Shown: positions 44,764 through 53,998 of the stretch, piece after piece
How positions within the stretch are numbered: the stretch's first letter is position 1
Layout of the letters: each line of letters opens with the position of its first letter
NCBI RefSeq assembly: GCF_018449695.1
Contig: NZ_JAAVUY010000007.1
Span: 124,001 to 188,000, forward strand
From: Bradyrhizobium sp. dw_411
GTDB taxonomy: Bacteria > Pseudomonadota > Alphaproteobacteria > Rhizobiales > Xanthobacteraceae
DNA length: 64,000 bases
Direction of reading: 5' to 3'
The notes under the pieces: generated by a model
What the model was told of the DNA's origin: nothing
The model's database searches: none
Seen by the model: only the letters and a program-made list of their open reading frames with translations
Translations under genes and position numbers: made by a program

Positions 44764-45717
44764 ATGAGCAACATTCCCGTGATCGACGTCGCGCCCTTGA
44801 TCAACGGCTCGCCGGCCCAGGCGCAGGATGTCGCCAAGGCGTTGGGGAATGCCTGTCGCGATGTCGGGTTCTTCTACATCACGGGGCATGGCATTCCCCC
44901 GGCTTTGAGGGCGCGGGTGTTCGAGAGCTCGGCAGCTTTCTTCAGTGGGCCGGCATCGATCCGGCAGGCCGCATCGTTCAGCGGTCCCGGCGGCAACCGC
45001 GGCTACATCACGCTCGGCGGCGAGGCACTCGATCCGGGCAAGCCGGCCGACGTCAAAGAAGCCTTCAATATCGGCCTTGAACTCGCTGCCGACGACCCGG
45101 AACTGCTGGCCCGCGCGCCGTTTCGGGATGCCAATGTGTGGCCGGATATCCCAGGCTTTCGCGAGACGATGCTCGATTATTTCAACCGCGTCTGGCGGCT
45201 CGGACGCGATCTGCATCGCGGATTTGCGCTGGACCTCGGGCTCGCGCCCGACTTTTTCGAGTCAAGGCTCGACAAGCCGATCGCAACCTTGCGCCTGCTG
45301 CACTATCCGCCGGTGACACGGCCGCCGTCGGACGGGCAACTCGGCGCCGGCGTTCATACCGACTATGGCAATGTCACGCTGCTGGCGACCGACGCGGTCG
45401 GCGGGCTGATGGTGCAGGACCGCTCCGGCCGCTGGCTCGACGCGCCCGTAATCCCCGACACATTCGTCTGTAACATCGGCGATTGCCTGATGCGATGGTC
45501 GAACGACGTCTACGTTTCGACGCCGCACAAGGTGGTGAGCCCGCCGGGTTCAGATCGCTATTCGGTGGCGTTCTTTCTCGATCCCAATCCGGATGCGATC
45601 GTGGCGTGCTTGCCGACCTGTATCGCTCCGGATCGGCCGGCCAAATACGCGCCGATCACCGGCGCGGATTTCCTGCGCTCCCGGCTGGAGCCGACCTACG
45701 CCCTGGCGAAAAGCTGA
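44764..45717 (+). CDS. Isopenicillin N synthase-like 2-oxoglutarate/Fe(II) oxygenase
   Basis: 317 residues. The N-terminal DIOX_N part begins IPVIDVAPLINGSPAQAQDV and contains GFFYITGHGIP. The double-stranded beta-helix has the iron ligands HTDYGNVTLL (His, Asp; about 198-200) and PHKVVSPPG (His; about 255), and the 2-oxoglutarate-binding RYSVAFF. These enzymes oxidise small organic molecules. Substrate unknown. A long family C repeat lies just upstream. Confidence 0.92.
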   Translation: MSNIPVIDVAPLINGSPAQAQDVAKALGNACRDVGFFYITGHGIPPALRARVFESSAAFFSGPASIRQAASFSGPGGNRGYITLGGEALDPGKPADVKEAFNIGLELAADDPELLARAPFRDANVWPDIPGFRETMLDYFNRVWRLGRDLHRGFALDLGLAPDFFESRLDKPIATLRLLHYPPVTRPPSDGQLGAGVHTDYGNVTLLATDAVGGLMVQDRSGRWLDAPVIPDTFVCNIGDCLMRWSNDVYVSTPHKVVSPPGSDRYSVAFFLDPNPDAIVACLPTCIAPDRPAKYAPITGADFLRSRLEPTYALAKS

Positions 45718-45719
45718 GT

Positions 45720-47060
45720 CTATCCCAACTGCCACACCGTCATCGGCCGGTCATAGCCTTTGATCTCGACCGCGCCGAGCGACACCGCATCGTCGCCCGC
45801 CTCGCCCAGCGCATCGTGAACCGCGGCTGAAATCAGCAATTGCGAATTGAATTGCTTGTTGAGGGCCTCAAGCCGCGCGGCGAAATTCACGGTATCGCCA
45901 ATGACCGTGTATTCCTTGCGCCGGGGCGAGCCGATATTGCCGGCGACCACTTCACCGAAATGAAGGCCGATCCCGATGCGCAGCGGCCACGTCGTCGCTT
46001 CGTTGATGCGCTCCATCGCGGCCAGCATCTCGCGCGCCGCCGCGACCGCGTGCTGTGCAGCCCCGGGCACCTCGAAAGGGGCGTTGAACAAGGCCAGAAA
46101 TCCGTCGCCCAGGAACTTGTTCACGATGCCACCATGCCGGTCCAGGATTTCCACCAGCACGGCGAAGGCGCCATCGAGACGCTCGACCACTTCCTGCGGG
46201 GGCCGCAGGCGAGCCGCTGCGGTAAAGCTGCGAAAGTCGACGAACATGACCGCGACGCGGCGGATCTCGCTGGCGGTAGAGGCGCCCTCCACCATCAACC
46301 GCTCGACCACTTCAGGCGAAACATGCTGGCCGAACAGATTGGTGACGCGGTCGCGCGCGGTGGCGGCCGCGATGCTGGCCTCGAACTGATGCCGCAGTTG
46401 AACGCCGACCGAGCCCGCCAATATGCCGCCGATCAGAAACATCGCGCAGCGAATCAATTGGAAGTCGAATTCCGGTGCGGGTTCGCCGGCAAAGGCCGCC
46501 GGGTGATACCACATCGCCATCGCGAGCAGTTCCGCAGCGGCCACGAAGCCGGTGAAGGTGGAGATCCAGAAATCCAGCCGCAGGGTCGAAAGAATGATGA
46601 AGACGAAATAGGCCAAGGGCGCCACGAATCCCAGCGCCTCCGCCGGGCCCATCCAGTTCATATGCAGATAGAGCACGAATGTCGGAAGGCTGGTCTCGAC
46701 CAGAGCGGACATATAGCGCCGCAATGTCGGGATATCGCCGTGCAGCGCCATCCGCCGCGTAATCAGACGTAGAACCCACAATTCAGCCAGTATGAACGGA
46801 GTATAAACCGCATACAGCCGAGCCACACTAAACTGGCCGTGCGAGATTTTCATCAGTCCCGAAGGTGCGACCAAAAAAATCACGGTCAAGACCGCAACCA
46901 GCAGCGAGACGGTGACGATGACCGCCTTGACGCGCAAGATTTCGGTCAGAAGGATTTCGCGGGTCAGGGCGTCGCGGAAGCCGGCCGGTACCAGCGAGCG
47001 GTCATGCCGCCCCAGCAAGCGCCGCAACACCGTCATCCCGTGGCTTTCGAGAGACGTCAT
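45720..47060 (-). CDS. Class III adenylate/guanylate cyclase with membrane domain
   Basis: 446 residues; a second ATG eight codons in is an alternative start. Six predicted helices (about 45-235) precede a cyclase homology domain (about 255-446). Both metal-binding Asp residues are visible (VMFVDFRSFT and NKFLGDGFLALF), and YTVIGDTVNFAARLE holds the substrate-specifying Asp and the transition-state Asn/Arg. The Lys in NKF and the Asp in IGD favour ATP, so cAMP is the likely product. It stands alone, converging on the oxygenase with a two-base gap. The signal sensed by the membrane part is unknown. Confidence 0.93.
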   Translation of the reverse strand: MTSLESHGMTVLRRLLGRHDRSLVPAGFRDALTREILLTEILRVKAVIVTVSLLVAVLTVIFLVAPSGLMKISHGQFSVARLYAVYTPFILAELWVLRLITRRMALHGDIPTLRRYMSALVETSLPTFVLYLHMNWMGPAEALGFVAPLAYFVFIILSTLRLDFWISTFTGFVAAAELLAMAMWYHPAAFAGEPAPEFDFQLIRCAMFLIGGILAGSVGVQLRHQFEASIAAATARDRVTNLFGQHVSPEVVERLMVEGASTASEIRRVAVMFVDFRSFTAAARLRPPQEVVERLDGAFAVLVEILDRHGGIVNKFLGDGFLALFNAPFEVPGAAQHAVAAAREMLAAMERINEATTWPLRIGIGLHFGEVVAGNIGSPRRKEYTVIGDTVNFAARLEALNKQFNSQLLISAAVHDALGEAGDDAVSLGAVEIKGYDRPMTVWQLG

Positions 47061-47148
47061 CCATGCAACCGGCGTGATCGCATCATGTTGCGGATTTCCC
47101 GATGTGGCGCGCGCCTTTCAAGCCGGCGCGCATCATTCAAACAGACCG

Positions 47149-47559
47149 TCAGGCGTGAAACTTCAACCCATCGACGATCTTGTCAATGACTTTGCGTTCG
47201 GCGCGCATCGCCAAGCCCACCAGATTGAGCTCGGCGCGGATCACGGCCTTGACCACCTCGCGGTTGGCCGCGTCATGCGTCGTCTTGAACATATCCTCGG
47301 TATAAACCGCCGGCGTGACGTTCCGCGCCAGTGCCCGCTCCAGCGCGCGGCTCAGCGCCGCACGGTCGGCGCCATAGATCAGGATCGGCTGGCCGATCAG
47401 TGACAAATATTGCGTCCCCGAGCCGTCGCCATAGGGCTCGCCGATACATTCCGGAAACGCCGCCGCGATGCCACCGGCCAGGAATGAAGCGACGTTGAGC
47501 TTCTGCCACGCTTCCAGGTCGGTTCGAATCACGACCGCGATCTTGGTGTCGAATTGCAT
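47149..47559 (-). CDS. DUF2000 family protein
   Basis: 136 residues. MQFDTKIAVVIRTDLEAWQK, FPECIGEPYGDGSGTQYLSL, QPILIYGADRAALSRAL and YTEDMFKTTHDAANREVV match DUF2000, a peptidyl-tRNA-hydrolase-II-like fold whose function is not established. Monocistronic, with a family C repeat upstream. Confidence 0.85.
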   Translation of the reverse strand: MQFDTKIAVVIRTDLEAWQKLNVASFLAGGIAAAFPECIGEPYGDGSGTQYLSLIGQPILIYGADRAALSRALERALARNVTPAVYTEDMFKTTHDAANREVVKAVIRAELNLVGLAMRAERKVIDKIVDGLKFHA

Positions 47560-47573
47560 GGTGTGTTTTTCCC

Positions 47574-47716
47574 GTCGTCATTCCGGGGCGGCGCGCTTAG
47601 CGCCGAACCCGGAATCTCGATATGATTTACACAATACCCGGATAACTCGCTCGAGATTCCCCGATGTGCAATCGCACGTCTGAGGTTCGCATCTTCGATG
47701 CGCCCCGGAATGACGG
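47574..47716. repeat. Palindromic intergenic repeat, family C (long form)
   Basis: CGTCATTCCGGGGCGGCGCG ... GATGCGCCCCGGAATGACGG, with inner GATGTGCAATCGCACGTC. It fills the space between two leftward genes. Confidence 0.85.
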
Positions 47717-47726
47717 GGGATAAAAA

Positions 47727-48119
47727 TTACCCCTTGGCGTCGCAGGCCCAGGCGCGGATCACGCATTCCTTGCCGCCGAATTCGTAGCATTTGCGCGTGG
47801 CGGCATTGAGCGAGCTCGAAATATGCGGCTTGACCGCATAGCCGTGGGCGCCGCAGGGATTGGCCATATCGACCGCGAACGCAGCGCAAGAATGCCTCAT
47901 GGTTACGGTGGTGGCGCAGTCGCCCTTGCATTGCTTGCGCGCCGCGGCGCGCGCATCGGCCTCGCCGGCAAAATCATAGGCCTGGCCATAGGCGCCGCAT
48001 TTGCCGATCGCGAACGCGCCCGCCGCCCATGATTCCGTTACGAATCGCGTCCCGGCCACGGCCAACGTCAGGACAAAAACAAGCATCGCGCGGCGCTGCG
48101 CAGCGGTCGAAAACCTCAA
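47727..48119 (-). CDS. DUF4189 domain secreted protein
   Basis: 130 residues from TTG at 48119, supported by GGGGAG seven bases upstream; ATG at 48086 is the alternative. After a signal peptide (AMLVFVLTLAVAGTRF) the mature protein starts near GAFAIGKCGAYGQAYDF and has a regular spread of eight Cys (CGAYG, CKGDC, HSCAAF, NPCGAHG, RKCYEF, KECVIRAWACD), the DUF4189 pattern. Disulfide-rich and periplasmic; function unknown. Confidence 0.82.
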   Translation of the reverse strand: MRFSTAAQRRAMLVFVLTLAVAGTRFVTESWAAGAFAIGKCGAYGQAYDFAGEADARAAARKQCKGDCATTVTMRHSCAAFAVDMANPCGAHGYAVKPHISSSLNAATRKCYEFGGKECVIRAWACDAKG

Positions 48120-48205
48120 GATCCACTCCCCGAGCCCACAAATCCCGGCGCAAATCTAGGGAGAGGACGTTTCAACTTGGTGAACAGGCGATTGAAAAGC
48201 GCGCT

Positions 48206-49828
48206 TTACGGCGTGATGAGGGCCTCACCCCGCCGCGCCGCTTCCAGCGTCTGGGGCGTATCGATATCGAGAAACGCGCCAAAGCCTTCGACCGGGACTT
48301 CCGCCACCGCTTCGCTATGGCGCGCGATCAAATGACGGGCGCCGATATCGCCGTTGAGCGTCATCAACTCGTTGAAGAAGCGGCGCGACCACAATACCGG
48401 ATTGCCGCGCTTGTTATCGCTGACCGGCACCGCAATGAGATGACCGCGGTCCGGCGCAAAAGCTTCGATCAGCCGGTCGATCAGGTTCGACGAGATCAGC
48501 GGCATGTCGCCAAGACAAATCACCGCGCCGTCGGCATTGTCAGCCACCGCCGCGACCCCTGCCTTGACGGAGCTTGCCAACCCCTCGGCGAAGTCGGGAT
48601 TGCGGACGAATTTCACCTTTAGCCCTTGCAGCGCTTTCTCGACCTGCTCGGCCTGATGGCCGGTAACGACGATCACGCTTTGGGCCTTCGAGGCCAGCGC
48701 TTGTTCGGTCACGGTCCGGACCAGCGGCTTGCCGCCGAGGTCGGCGAGAAGCTTGTTGGGACCGCCCATCCGGGTCGAGCGTCCGGCCGCCAGAATGATC
48801 GCCGCGACGTTGCGGTTGCCGTCGGCTTCAAAATTCTCGCGTGGCTGAGGCCGGGTCACGATTTCCATCAGCAGCCCGCCGACGCCCATGACCGTGAGTT
48901 CGCCGCGCGTGACCTTCAGTCCCGCGAGCAGGCGCGTCAGCACCCAATCGAAGCCGTTCTCTACAGGCGAACGTGCACAGCCCGGCGCGCCCAATATCGG
49001 AACGCCGCCGGCATTGGCGATCAACAGCAGATTGCCGGGATCGACCGGCATGCCGAAATGCTCGATGGCGCCGCCGATGCGGGTGACGGCGGCCGGAATG
49101 ACATCGCGCCGGTCGGCGATCGCAGACGCACCGAACACGATCACAAGCTCTGCACCAAGGCCGAGCAATTCCTTGATCGCCGCCGCCAGCACCGTCTCGT
49201 CATGCCGCACCCGGCGCTCCGCGATGATGGTGGCGCCGGCGGGGGCCAGCCGGTCCGCGGTGACCCGCAGGGTTTTTTCAATCACCTTGGGCGCCAGCCC
49301 CGGCAGCAGGGTCGAGATCACACCGACGCGCTTGACGGTATAGGGCGCGATGCGCAATGCGTCGCCACCGGTCGCTGCCACGGCGGCGTCGCGCAGCTTC
49401 GCTTCGACCCCGAACGGAATGAGCTTCACGGTCGCGACCATCTCGCCTTCGACCACCGGCTTGTAAGCGGCCAGCGTGGCGAAGGTGATGGCTTCATCGA
49501 CGCCGTTGATGCGATCGACCGCCGCGCGGTCCACCACCAGCACACCGGCCCCGGCCGCGAACAGATTGGCGCGGCCGGTGAAGGCGCGCTCGACCGTGAT
49601 GCCCTCGCCCGCAACGGCCTGTGCAATGCTGGCGGCTGCGACATCCTCCGAGACGTCGCCTTCCTCGAGCCGCACCACGACGATTTCCTTGACGCCGGCG
49701 CGGCTCAGCGCCTCGGCTTCAACCGGGCCGATCGTGGTGCCCTTCTTGAGCACCAGCGGGCCCTGGCGCAACGTATGAACGGTGACGCCGCCGATTGCGT
49801 CCGCCGGGCTGGCGGGACCGAATTTCAT
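48206..49828 (-). CDS. Molybdenum cofactor protein: MoeA-like domain fused to MobA/MocA-type nucleotidyltransferase
   Basis: 540 residues. The N-terminal part (to about 340) is MoeA/MoaB-like (VIVFGASAIADRRDVIPAAV, GGVPILGAPGCARSPVENGF). The C-terminal part (from about 345) is an NTP transferase with AAIILAAGRSTRMGGPNKLL and AVICLGDMPLISSNLI. Such fusions activate molybdopterin and add CMP to give the molybdopterin cytosine dinucleotide used by xanthine-dehydrogenase/CODH-type hydroxylases. It is last in the leftward cox-type cluster, its ATG overlapping the XdhC stop by 4 bases. Confidence 0.9.
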   Translation of the reverse strand: MKFGPASPADAIGGVTVHTLRQGPLVLKKGTTIGPVEAEALSRAGVKEIVVVRLEEGDVSEDVAAASIAQAVAGEGITVERAFTGRANLFAAGAGVLVVDRAAVDRINGVDEAITFATLAAYKPVVEGEMVATVKLIPFGVEAKLRDAAVAATGGDALRIAPYTVKRVGVISTLLPGLAPKVIEKTLRVTADRLAPAGATIIAERRVRHDETVLAAAIKELLGLGAELVIVFGASAIADRRDVIPAAVTRIGGAIEHFGMPVDPGNLLLIANAGGVPILGAPGCARSPVENGFDWVLTRLLAGLKVTRGELTVMGVGGLLMEIVTRPQPRENFEADGNRNVAAIILAAGRSTRMGGPNKLLADLGGKPLVRTVTEQALASKAQSVIVVTGHQAEQVEKALQGLKVKFVRNPDFAEGLASSVKAGVAAVADNADGAVICLGDMPLISSNLIDRLIEAFAPDRGHLIAVPVSDNKRGNPVLWSRRFFNELMTLNGDIGARHLIARHSEAVAEVPVEGFGAFLDIDTPQTLEAARRGEALITP

Positions 49829-50517
49829 GCAGCACTTTCTTTCGGCAGTCTTAACTGCGCGGTGATCTCGGCCATGATCGAGACCGCAATCTCGGACGGC
49901 GACACCGCGCCAATATTCAGACCGATCGGCGCGTGGATGCGGGCGATGTCCGCATCGGTGGCACCCTGGGCCTTCAATCGATCGCCGCGCTTGGCATGGG
50001 TCTTTCGCGAGCCGAGCGCGCCGATATAGAAGCAGTCGCGCTCAAAGGCGTGCAGCAAGGCCGGATCGTCGATCTTGGGATCATGCGTCACCGCAACGAA
50101 CGCCGTGTAGTGATCGACCTTGAGCGGCGGCAGCGCCACATCAGGCCATTCGGCGACCAGCGGCACATCGGGAAATCGCTCGGGGCTGGCGAAAGCCGTG
50201 CGCGGATCCACCACGGTCACGTCATAACCGAGCGAGCGCGCCAGCGGCGCCAGCGCCTGGCTGATATGAACCGCGCCGATGATCACGAGCTTGGCGGTCG
50301 GCGCATAGACATTGAGAAACAGTTTCTTGCCTTCAACCTCGATCGAGCCGCTCTTGCCCATGCGCAATTGTTTTGTCAGTTCGGCGCGCAGTGCATCGCT
50401 GGCGATATCTTTGGCTTTGACGAGGCGCTGCTCGCCATTGGCGGTATCGGTGATCAGGATCACCGGCCGGCGCGCGGCGCGTTCCACATTGACTTCCGCG
50501 AGGGTCTCAAGTTTCAC
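49825..50517 (-). CDS. XdhC/CoxI family protein, Rossmann (C-terminal) part
   Basis: 230 residues from GTG at 50517, two bases after the upstream stop. It contains the XdhC_C Rossmann domain: LVIIGAVHISQALAPLARSL (about 90-109), VTVVDPRTAFASPERFP, and YIGALGSRKTHAKR, GLNIGAVSPSEIAVSI near the end. XdhC proteins bind the finished molybdenum cofactor and hand it to the hydroxylase. The usual Cys-rich N-terminal XdhC domain is not in this protein but in the preceding gene, so the two act as a split XdhC. Confidence 0.88.
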   Translation of the reverse strand: MKLETLAEVNVERAARRPVILITDTANGEQRLVKAKDIASDALRAELTKQLRMGKSGSIEVEGKKLFLNVYAPTAKLVIIGAVHISQALAPLARSLGYDVTVVDPRTAFASPERFPDVPLVAEWPDVALPPLKVDHYTAFVAVTHDPKIDDPALLHAFERDCFYIGALGSRKTHAKRGDRLKAQGATDADIARIHAPIGLNIGAVSPSEIAVSIMAEITAQLRLPKESAA

Positions 50518-50519
50518 GA

Positions 50520-50843
50520 TTACCCGACTTTCTCGACGAACACACGGATGGTACCGCCGCAGGACAGGCCGACATTCCATGCGGTCTCATCGGCAACGCC
50601 GAATTCAAGCATTTTTGGCTGACCGCTGGCGATCACATCGAGCGCCTCGGTGACCACCGCACCCTCGACACAGCCGCCGGAGACCGAGCCCAGAAACGTG
50701 CCGTCGTCATTGATCACAAGGCTGGAGCCGGCCGGCCGCGGCGCCGAGCCCCAGGTATCGACCACGGTCGCCAACGCGACGCCATGACCGGCCTTCTGCC
50801 AGTCCTCCGCCGCTTTGAGAATATCTTCGTCGCGATCGAGCAT
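50520..50843 (-). CDS. XdhC/CoxI family protein, N-terminal part
   Basis: 107 residues from ATG at 50843, with GAGG about six bases upstream; a start at 50858 would add five residues. ATVVDTWGSAPRPAGSSLVI, SVSGGCVEGAV and GLSCGGTIRVFVE are the XdhC_CoxI domain signature with its conserved Cys residues. It begins 11 bases after the CoxE-type gene and is followed by the Rossmann half. Together they should insert sulfurated cofactor into the molybdenum hydroxylase. Confidence 0.9.
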   Translation of the reverse strand: MLDRDEDILKAAEDWQKAGHGVALATVVDTWGSAPRPAGSSLVINDDGTFLGSVSGGCVEGAVVTEALDVIASGQPKMLEFGVADETAWNVGLSCGGTIRVFVEKVG

Positions 50844-50854
50844 AGGAGCCTCTT

Positions 50855-52045
50855 TCAAGCTGCGGGGCGGATGTGGCTGGCGTGGCGCGGCGATAGACCT
50901 GAGGAAAGTGCCGCAATCAGCCCCTCGATTGAACTCAAATTATGTACCGGACGGAATTCGTCAACGTGGGGCAGCATCATTTTGATGCCCTGCGCCTTGG
51001 CTTCAAAACCACCATAACGCAAAAGCGGATTGAGCCAGATCAAGCGGCGGCAGGATCTGTGCAGCCGGTCCATCTCGAAGGCCAGCTTGGCGTCGGCCTC
51101 GCGCTCCAGCCCGTCGGAAATCAACAGCACAATGGCGCCCTGCCCGAGCACGCGCCGGCCCCAGAGCTTGTTGAAACTATGCAGCGAGGTCGCGATCCGG
51201 GTACCGCCGGCCCAGTCCTCCACGCTCAGCGAACAACTGGCCAGCGCCTCGTCGGGATCCCGTGCCCGCAGCGCCCGCGTCACATTGGTCAGCCGTGTGC
51301 CGAACAGGAACACCGAAACCCGCTTGCGGGCATCGGTGATGGCATGCAGGAAATGCAGGAACAACCGGGTATATTCGCTCATCGAGCCGGATATATCGAG
51401 CAGCGCCACGATCGGCGCCGGCTTGTCGATCCGCCCCAGCCGATGGATATCGATGATGTCGCCGCCGGTGCGCAGACTGCCCCGGAGCGTGCGGCGCAGG
51501 TCGAGCCGCAGGCCCCGCCGGTCCGGCTGGTAACGGCGGGTGCGCAATTCGGCCTGCGGCAACTTCATCTCGGCGATGGCGCGGGTGACGGCGGCGATTT
51601 CGGCCGCGCTCATCTGCGCGAAATCCTTTTTCTGCAGCACCTCCCTGTCGGAGACCGAGAGCCGGAGTTCCTGCTCCTCTGCCTGGGGTGCTTCGGTCAT
51701 CTGAGGCTGCGCGAACGCCTCCTGGACCCGGCGTGAAGCCGGCGGCGGCTTTTTCTTCGCCTGATCCGGCAGCGGCACCGAATCCAGCATATGCTTCCAG
51801 TCTTCCGCGGCGCGAAAAAACAGATCGAACGCCTGCGCGAAGACCAATGCATGCTCGTGGCGCTTGACGAACACGGCTTCCAGCGTCGTGAAGACATCGG
51901 CGCGGTTGCCGATCTCGATCACCTGCAGCGCATTCAAGGCATCGATCACAGCGCCCGGCCCGACCGGAATCCCGGCCGCCCGCAACGCGCGGGCAAAGCC
52001 GACGACATTGTCCGAGATCAGGCCGGTGACGGGGGTAGGTGTCAT
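50855..52045 (-). CDS. coxE: VWA-domain protein, CoxE type
   Basis: 396 residues. The N-terminal helical part begins FARALRAAGIPVGPGAVID, as in CoxE/DUF58-like proteins. The von Willebrand A domain (about 205-370) has the metal-ion site DISGSMSEYTRLFLH and SVEDWAGGTRIATSL. CoxE works with the MoxR-type ATPase CoxD to mature the active site of aerobic CO dehydrogenase. No ribosome site is evident, and a family C repeat lies between coxD and this gene. Confidence 0.9.
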   Translation of the reverse strand: MTPTPVTGLISDNVVGFARALRAAGIPVGPGAVIDALNALQVIEIGNRADVFTTLEAVFVKRHEHALVFAQAFDLFFRAAEDWKHMLDSVPLPDQAKKKPPPASRRVQEAFAQPQMTEAPQAEEQELRLSVSDREVLQKKDFAQMSAAEIAAVTRAIAEMKLPQAELRTRRYQPDRRGLRLDLRRTLRGSLRTGGDIIDIHRLGRIDKPAPIVALLDISGSMSEYTRLFLHFLHAITDARKRVSVFLFGTRLTNVTRALRARDPDEALASCSLSVEDWAGGTRIATSLHSFNKLWGRRVLGQGAIVLLISDGLEREADAKLAFEMDRLHRSCRRLIWLNPLLRYGGFEAKAQGIKMMLPHVDEFRPVHNLSSIEGLIAALSSGLSPRHASHIRPAA

Positions 52046-52062
52046 GTTAGACCAATCTATGC

Positions 52063-52154
52063 CGTCATGCCGGGGCGCGCGAAGCGCGAACCCGGAATCT
52101 CGCGGTACAATCTCTGGATTCCGGATTCGTCGCTACGCGACGCCCCGGAATGAC
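52063..52154. repeat. Palindromic repeat, family C, inside the cox-type cluster
   Basis: CGTCATGCCGGGGCGCGC ... GACGCCCCGGAATGAC. It occupies nearly all the space between the MoxR and VWA genes, which probably share a transcript. Confidence 0.85.
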
Positions 52155-52156
52155 AG

Positions 52157-53062
52157 TCAGTCGCCCGTCGTTTCCTTCAAAACCTTCTGCAACGCATCGC
52201 CCTGCATCCGAGCGATATCGTCCTGGTACTTCAACAACGCCCCAAGGGTATCGCCGACCACCTGGGGGGTCAGCGAGCGGGCATCGAGTTCGGTCAATGC
52301 AGTGGCCCAGTCGATGGTTTCGGCGACGCCCGGCGACTTGTAGAAATCCTGATCGCGCAGCGCCTGCACGAAGCTGACGACCTGCCGCGACAGTTTCGCT
52401 GAAATGCCCGGCACGCGCGATTTAACGATCGCGAGTTCGCGTTCGGCGCTGGGATAATCCACCCAGTGATAGAGACAGCGGCGCTTCAACGCGTCGTGGA
52501 TTTCGCGGGTGCGATTCGAAGTGACGATCACAATCGGCGGCTGCGGCGCCTTTACCGTGCCGAGTTCGGGAATCGTGACCTGGAAATCCGAGAGGATTTC
52601 CAAAAGATACGCCTCGAAGGCTTCGTCGGCGCGATCGAGCTCGTCGATCAGGAGCACCGGCGCACCGGCCACATCCGGCTCCAGCGCCTGCAGCAGCGGC
52701 CGCTTGATCAGATAGCGCTCGGCGAAGATATCCGAGGAGAGCTGGTCGCGATCGGTATCGCCGGCGGCTTCCGCCAGCCGGATCGCAATCATCTGCGCCG
52801 CGCTGTTCCATTCATAAACCGCCGACGCAACGTCGAGACCTTCATAGCATTGCAGCCGGATCAGTTTTCGCCCCAGCGCGGCCGACAACACCTTGGCGAT
52901 TTCGGTCTTGCCGACACCGGCTTCGCCTTCGAGAAACAGCGGCCGGCCCATCCGCAGCGAGAGATATGTCACCGTCGCCAGCGAACGCTCGGCGAGGTAA
53001 CCGCGCGAGGTCAAGAGTTCGAGCATCGCATCGACGGAGGTAGGCAGCGCCTGATCATTCAT
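52157..53062 (-). CDS. coxD: MoxR family AAA+ ATPase, CoxD type
   Basis: 301 residues. Walker A is LEGEAGVGKTEIAK (about 40-53), Walker B is APVLLIDELDRADEAF (about 112-127), and sensor-1 is VIVTSNRTREIHDAL. The C-terminal lid has QEV-like arginine motifs. CoxD remodels the apo-CO-dehydrogenase so that the Cu-S-Mo centre can be built in Oligotropha; here the neighbour is the CoxE-type VWA protein, the standard pair. Target enzyme is inferred from the flanking small and medium subunit genes. Confidence 0.92.
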   Translation of the reverse strand: MNDQALPTSVDAMLELLTSRGYLAERSLATVTYLSLRMGRPLFLEGEAGVGKTEIAKVLSAALGRKLIRLQCYEGLDVASAVYEWNSAAQMIAIRLAEAAGDTDRDQLSSDIFAERYLIKRPLLQALEPDVAGAPVLLIDELDRADEAFEAYLLEILSDFQVTIPELGTVKAPQPPIVIVTSNRTREIHDALKRRCLYHWVDYPSAERELAIVKSRVPGISAKLSRQVVSFVQALRDQDFYKSPGVAETIDWATALTELDARSLTPQVVGDTLGALLKYQDDIARMQGDALQKVLKETTGD

Positions 53063-53104
53063 GGCCGATGCACCATGCGCGAGAACTCATTGCAGAAAAC
53101 GGCT

Positions 53105-53135
53105 CGGGAGAAAACCGTCCCGGGAGAAAACCGTC
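53105..53135. repeat. 15-base direct repeat in the coxM-coxD gap
   Basis: CGGGAGAAAACCGTC occurs twice (53105-53119 and 53121-53135), separated by one C. The gap is about 95 bases; no regulatory role is known. Confidence 0.7.
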
Positions 53136-53158
53136 TTGATGCGCTGGATACCGCAATG

Positions 53159-53965
53159 TCAGGCTTTGCCGGTCGCAGCTTCAACGGCGCGGCGTGCGAG
53201 TACCGAGATCAGATGCGCGCGATATTCGGCGCTGCCGTGCAGGTCGCTGTTGAGGCCTGCTGCCGGTACCGATAGGCCATCCAGCGCTTTGGGCGAAAAC
53301 CGCTTCTTCAAGGCCTCCTCGAAAGCAGTGACGCGGAACACGCCGTCCGAGCCGGCGCCGGTGACGGCGAGGCGCACATCCGATGGACGCTTGGCAACGA
53401 AAACCCCGACCAGCGCATAGCGCGACGCCTGGTTGCGAAACTTGATATAGGCGGCCTTCTTGGGCACCGGGAACATCACTTTGGTGATGATTTCGTCGCT
53501 CTCAAGCGCGGTCGTGAACAGGCCCTGGAAAAACTCCTCGGGCTTCAGACGCCGCTTGTTGGTGACGATGGTGGCGCCGAGTGCGAGGCATGCCGCGGGA
53601 TAATCAGCGGTCGGATCGTTGTTGGCGAGCGAGCCGCCGATGGTGCCTTTATGGCGGACCGCGGGATCGCCAATCAGGCCGGCGAGTTCGGCCAGCGCCG
53701 GGATCGCCTCGCCGACAATGGCCGAATTGGCAACGTCGGCATGTTTGGCGGTGGCGCCGATCACCAGCGCGCGGCCCTTGATCTCGATGCCGTCGAGGCC
53801 TTCGATGTGCGAGAGATCGACCAGATGCGGCGGGCTCGCGAGCCGCTGCTTCATGACCGGCACCAACGTGTGCCCACCGGCAATCAGCTTGGCGTCTTCA
53901 TTCTTGATCAGGAGATTGGCGGCCTGTCGCACCGTCGCGGGACGATGATATGTAAATTCGTACAT
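53159..53965 (-). CDS. FAD-binding medium subunit of molybdenum hydroxylase (CoxM/CutM type)
   Basis: 268 residues starting MYEFTYHRPATVRQA with AGGGAT seven bases upstream. The two FAD-binding loops are AGGHTLVPVMKQRL (about 31-44) and TIGGSLANNDPTADYPA (about 109-125), and the C-terminal CO-dehydrogenase flavoprotein domain is complete. The subunit carries electrons from the 2Fe-2S small subunit to FAD. It directly follows the small-subunit gene; the catalytic large subunit expected with it is missing from the whole window. Confidence 0.93.
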   Translation of the reverse strand: MYEFTYHRPATVRQAANLLIKNEDAKLIAGGHTLVPVMKQRLASPPHLVDLSHIEGLDGIEIKGRALVIGATAKHADVANSAIVGEAIPALAELAGLIGDPAVRHKGTIGGSLANNDPTADYPAACLALGATIVTNKRRLKPEEFFQGLFTTALESDEIITKVMFPVPKKAAYIKFRNQASRYALVGVFVAKRPSDVRLAVTGAGSDGVFRVTAFEEALKKRFSPKALDGLSVPAAGLNSDLHGSAEYRAHLISVLARRAVEAATGKA

Positions 53966-53998
53966 GAGTAATCCCTAATCGCCGTGCGCTGATATCGG

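Noticed and set aside
48626..50029. 467-codon rightward frame
   Set aside because: Antisense to the molybdenum cofactor fusion and XdhC genes; no motif.
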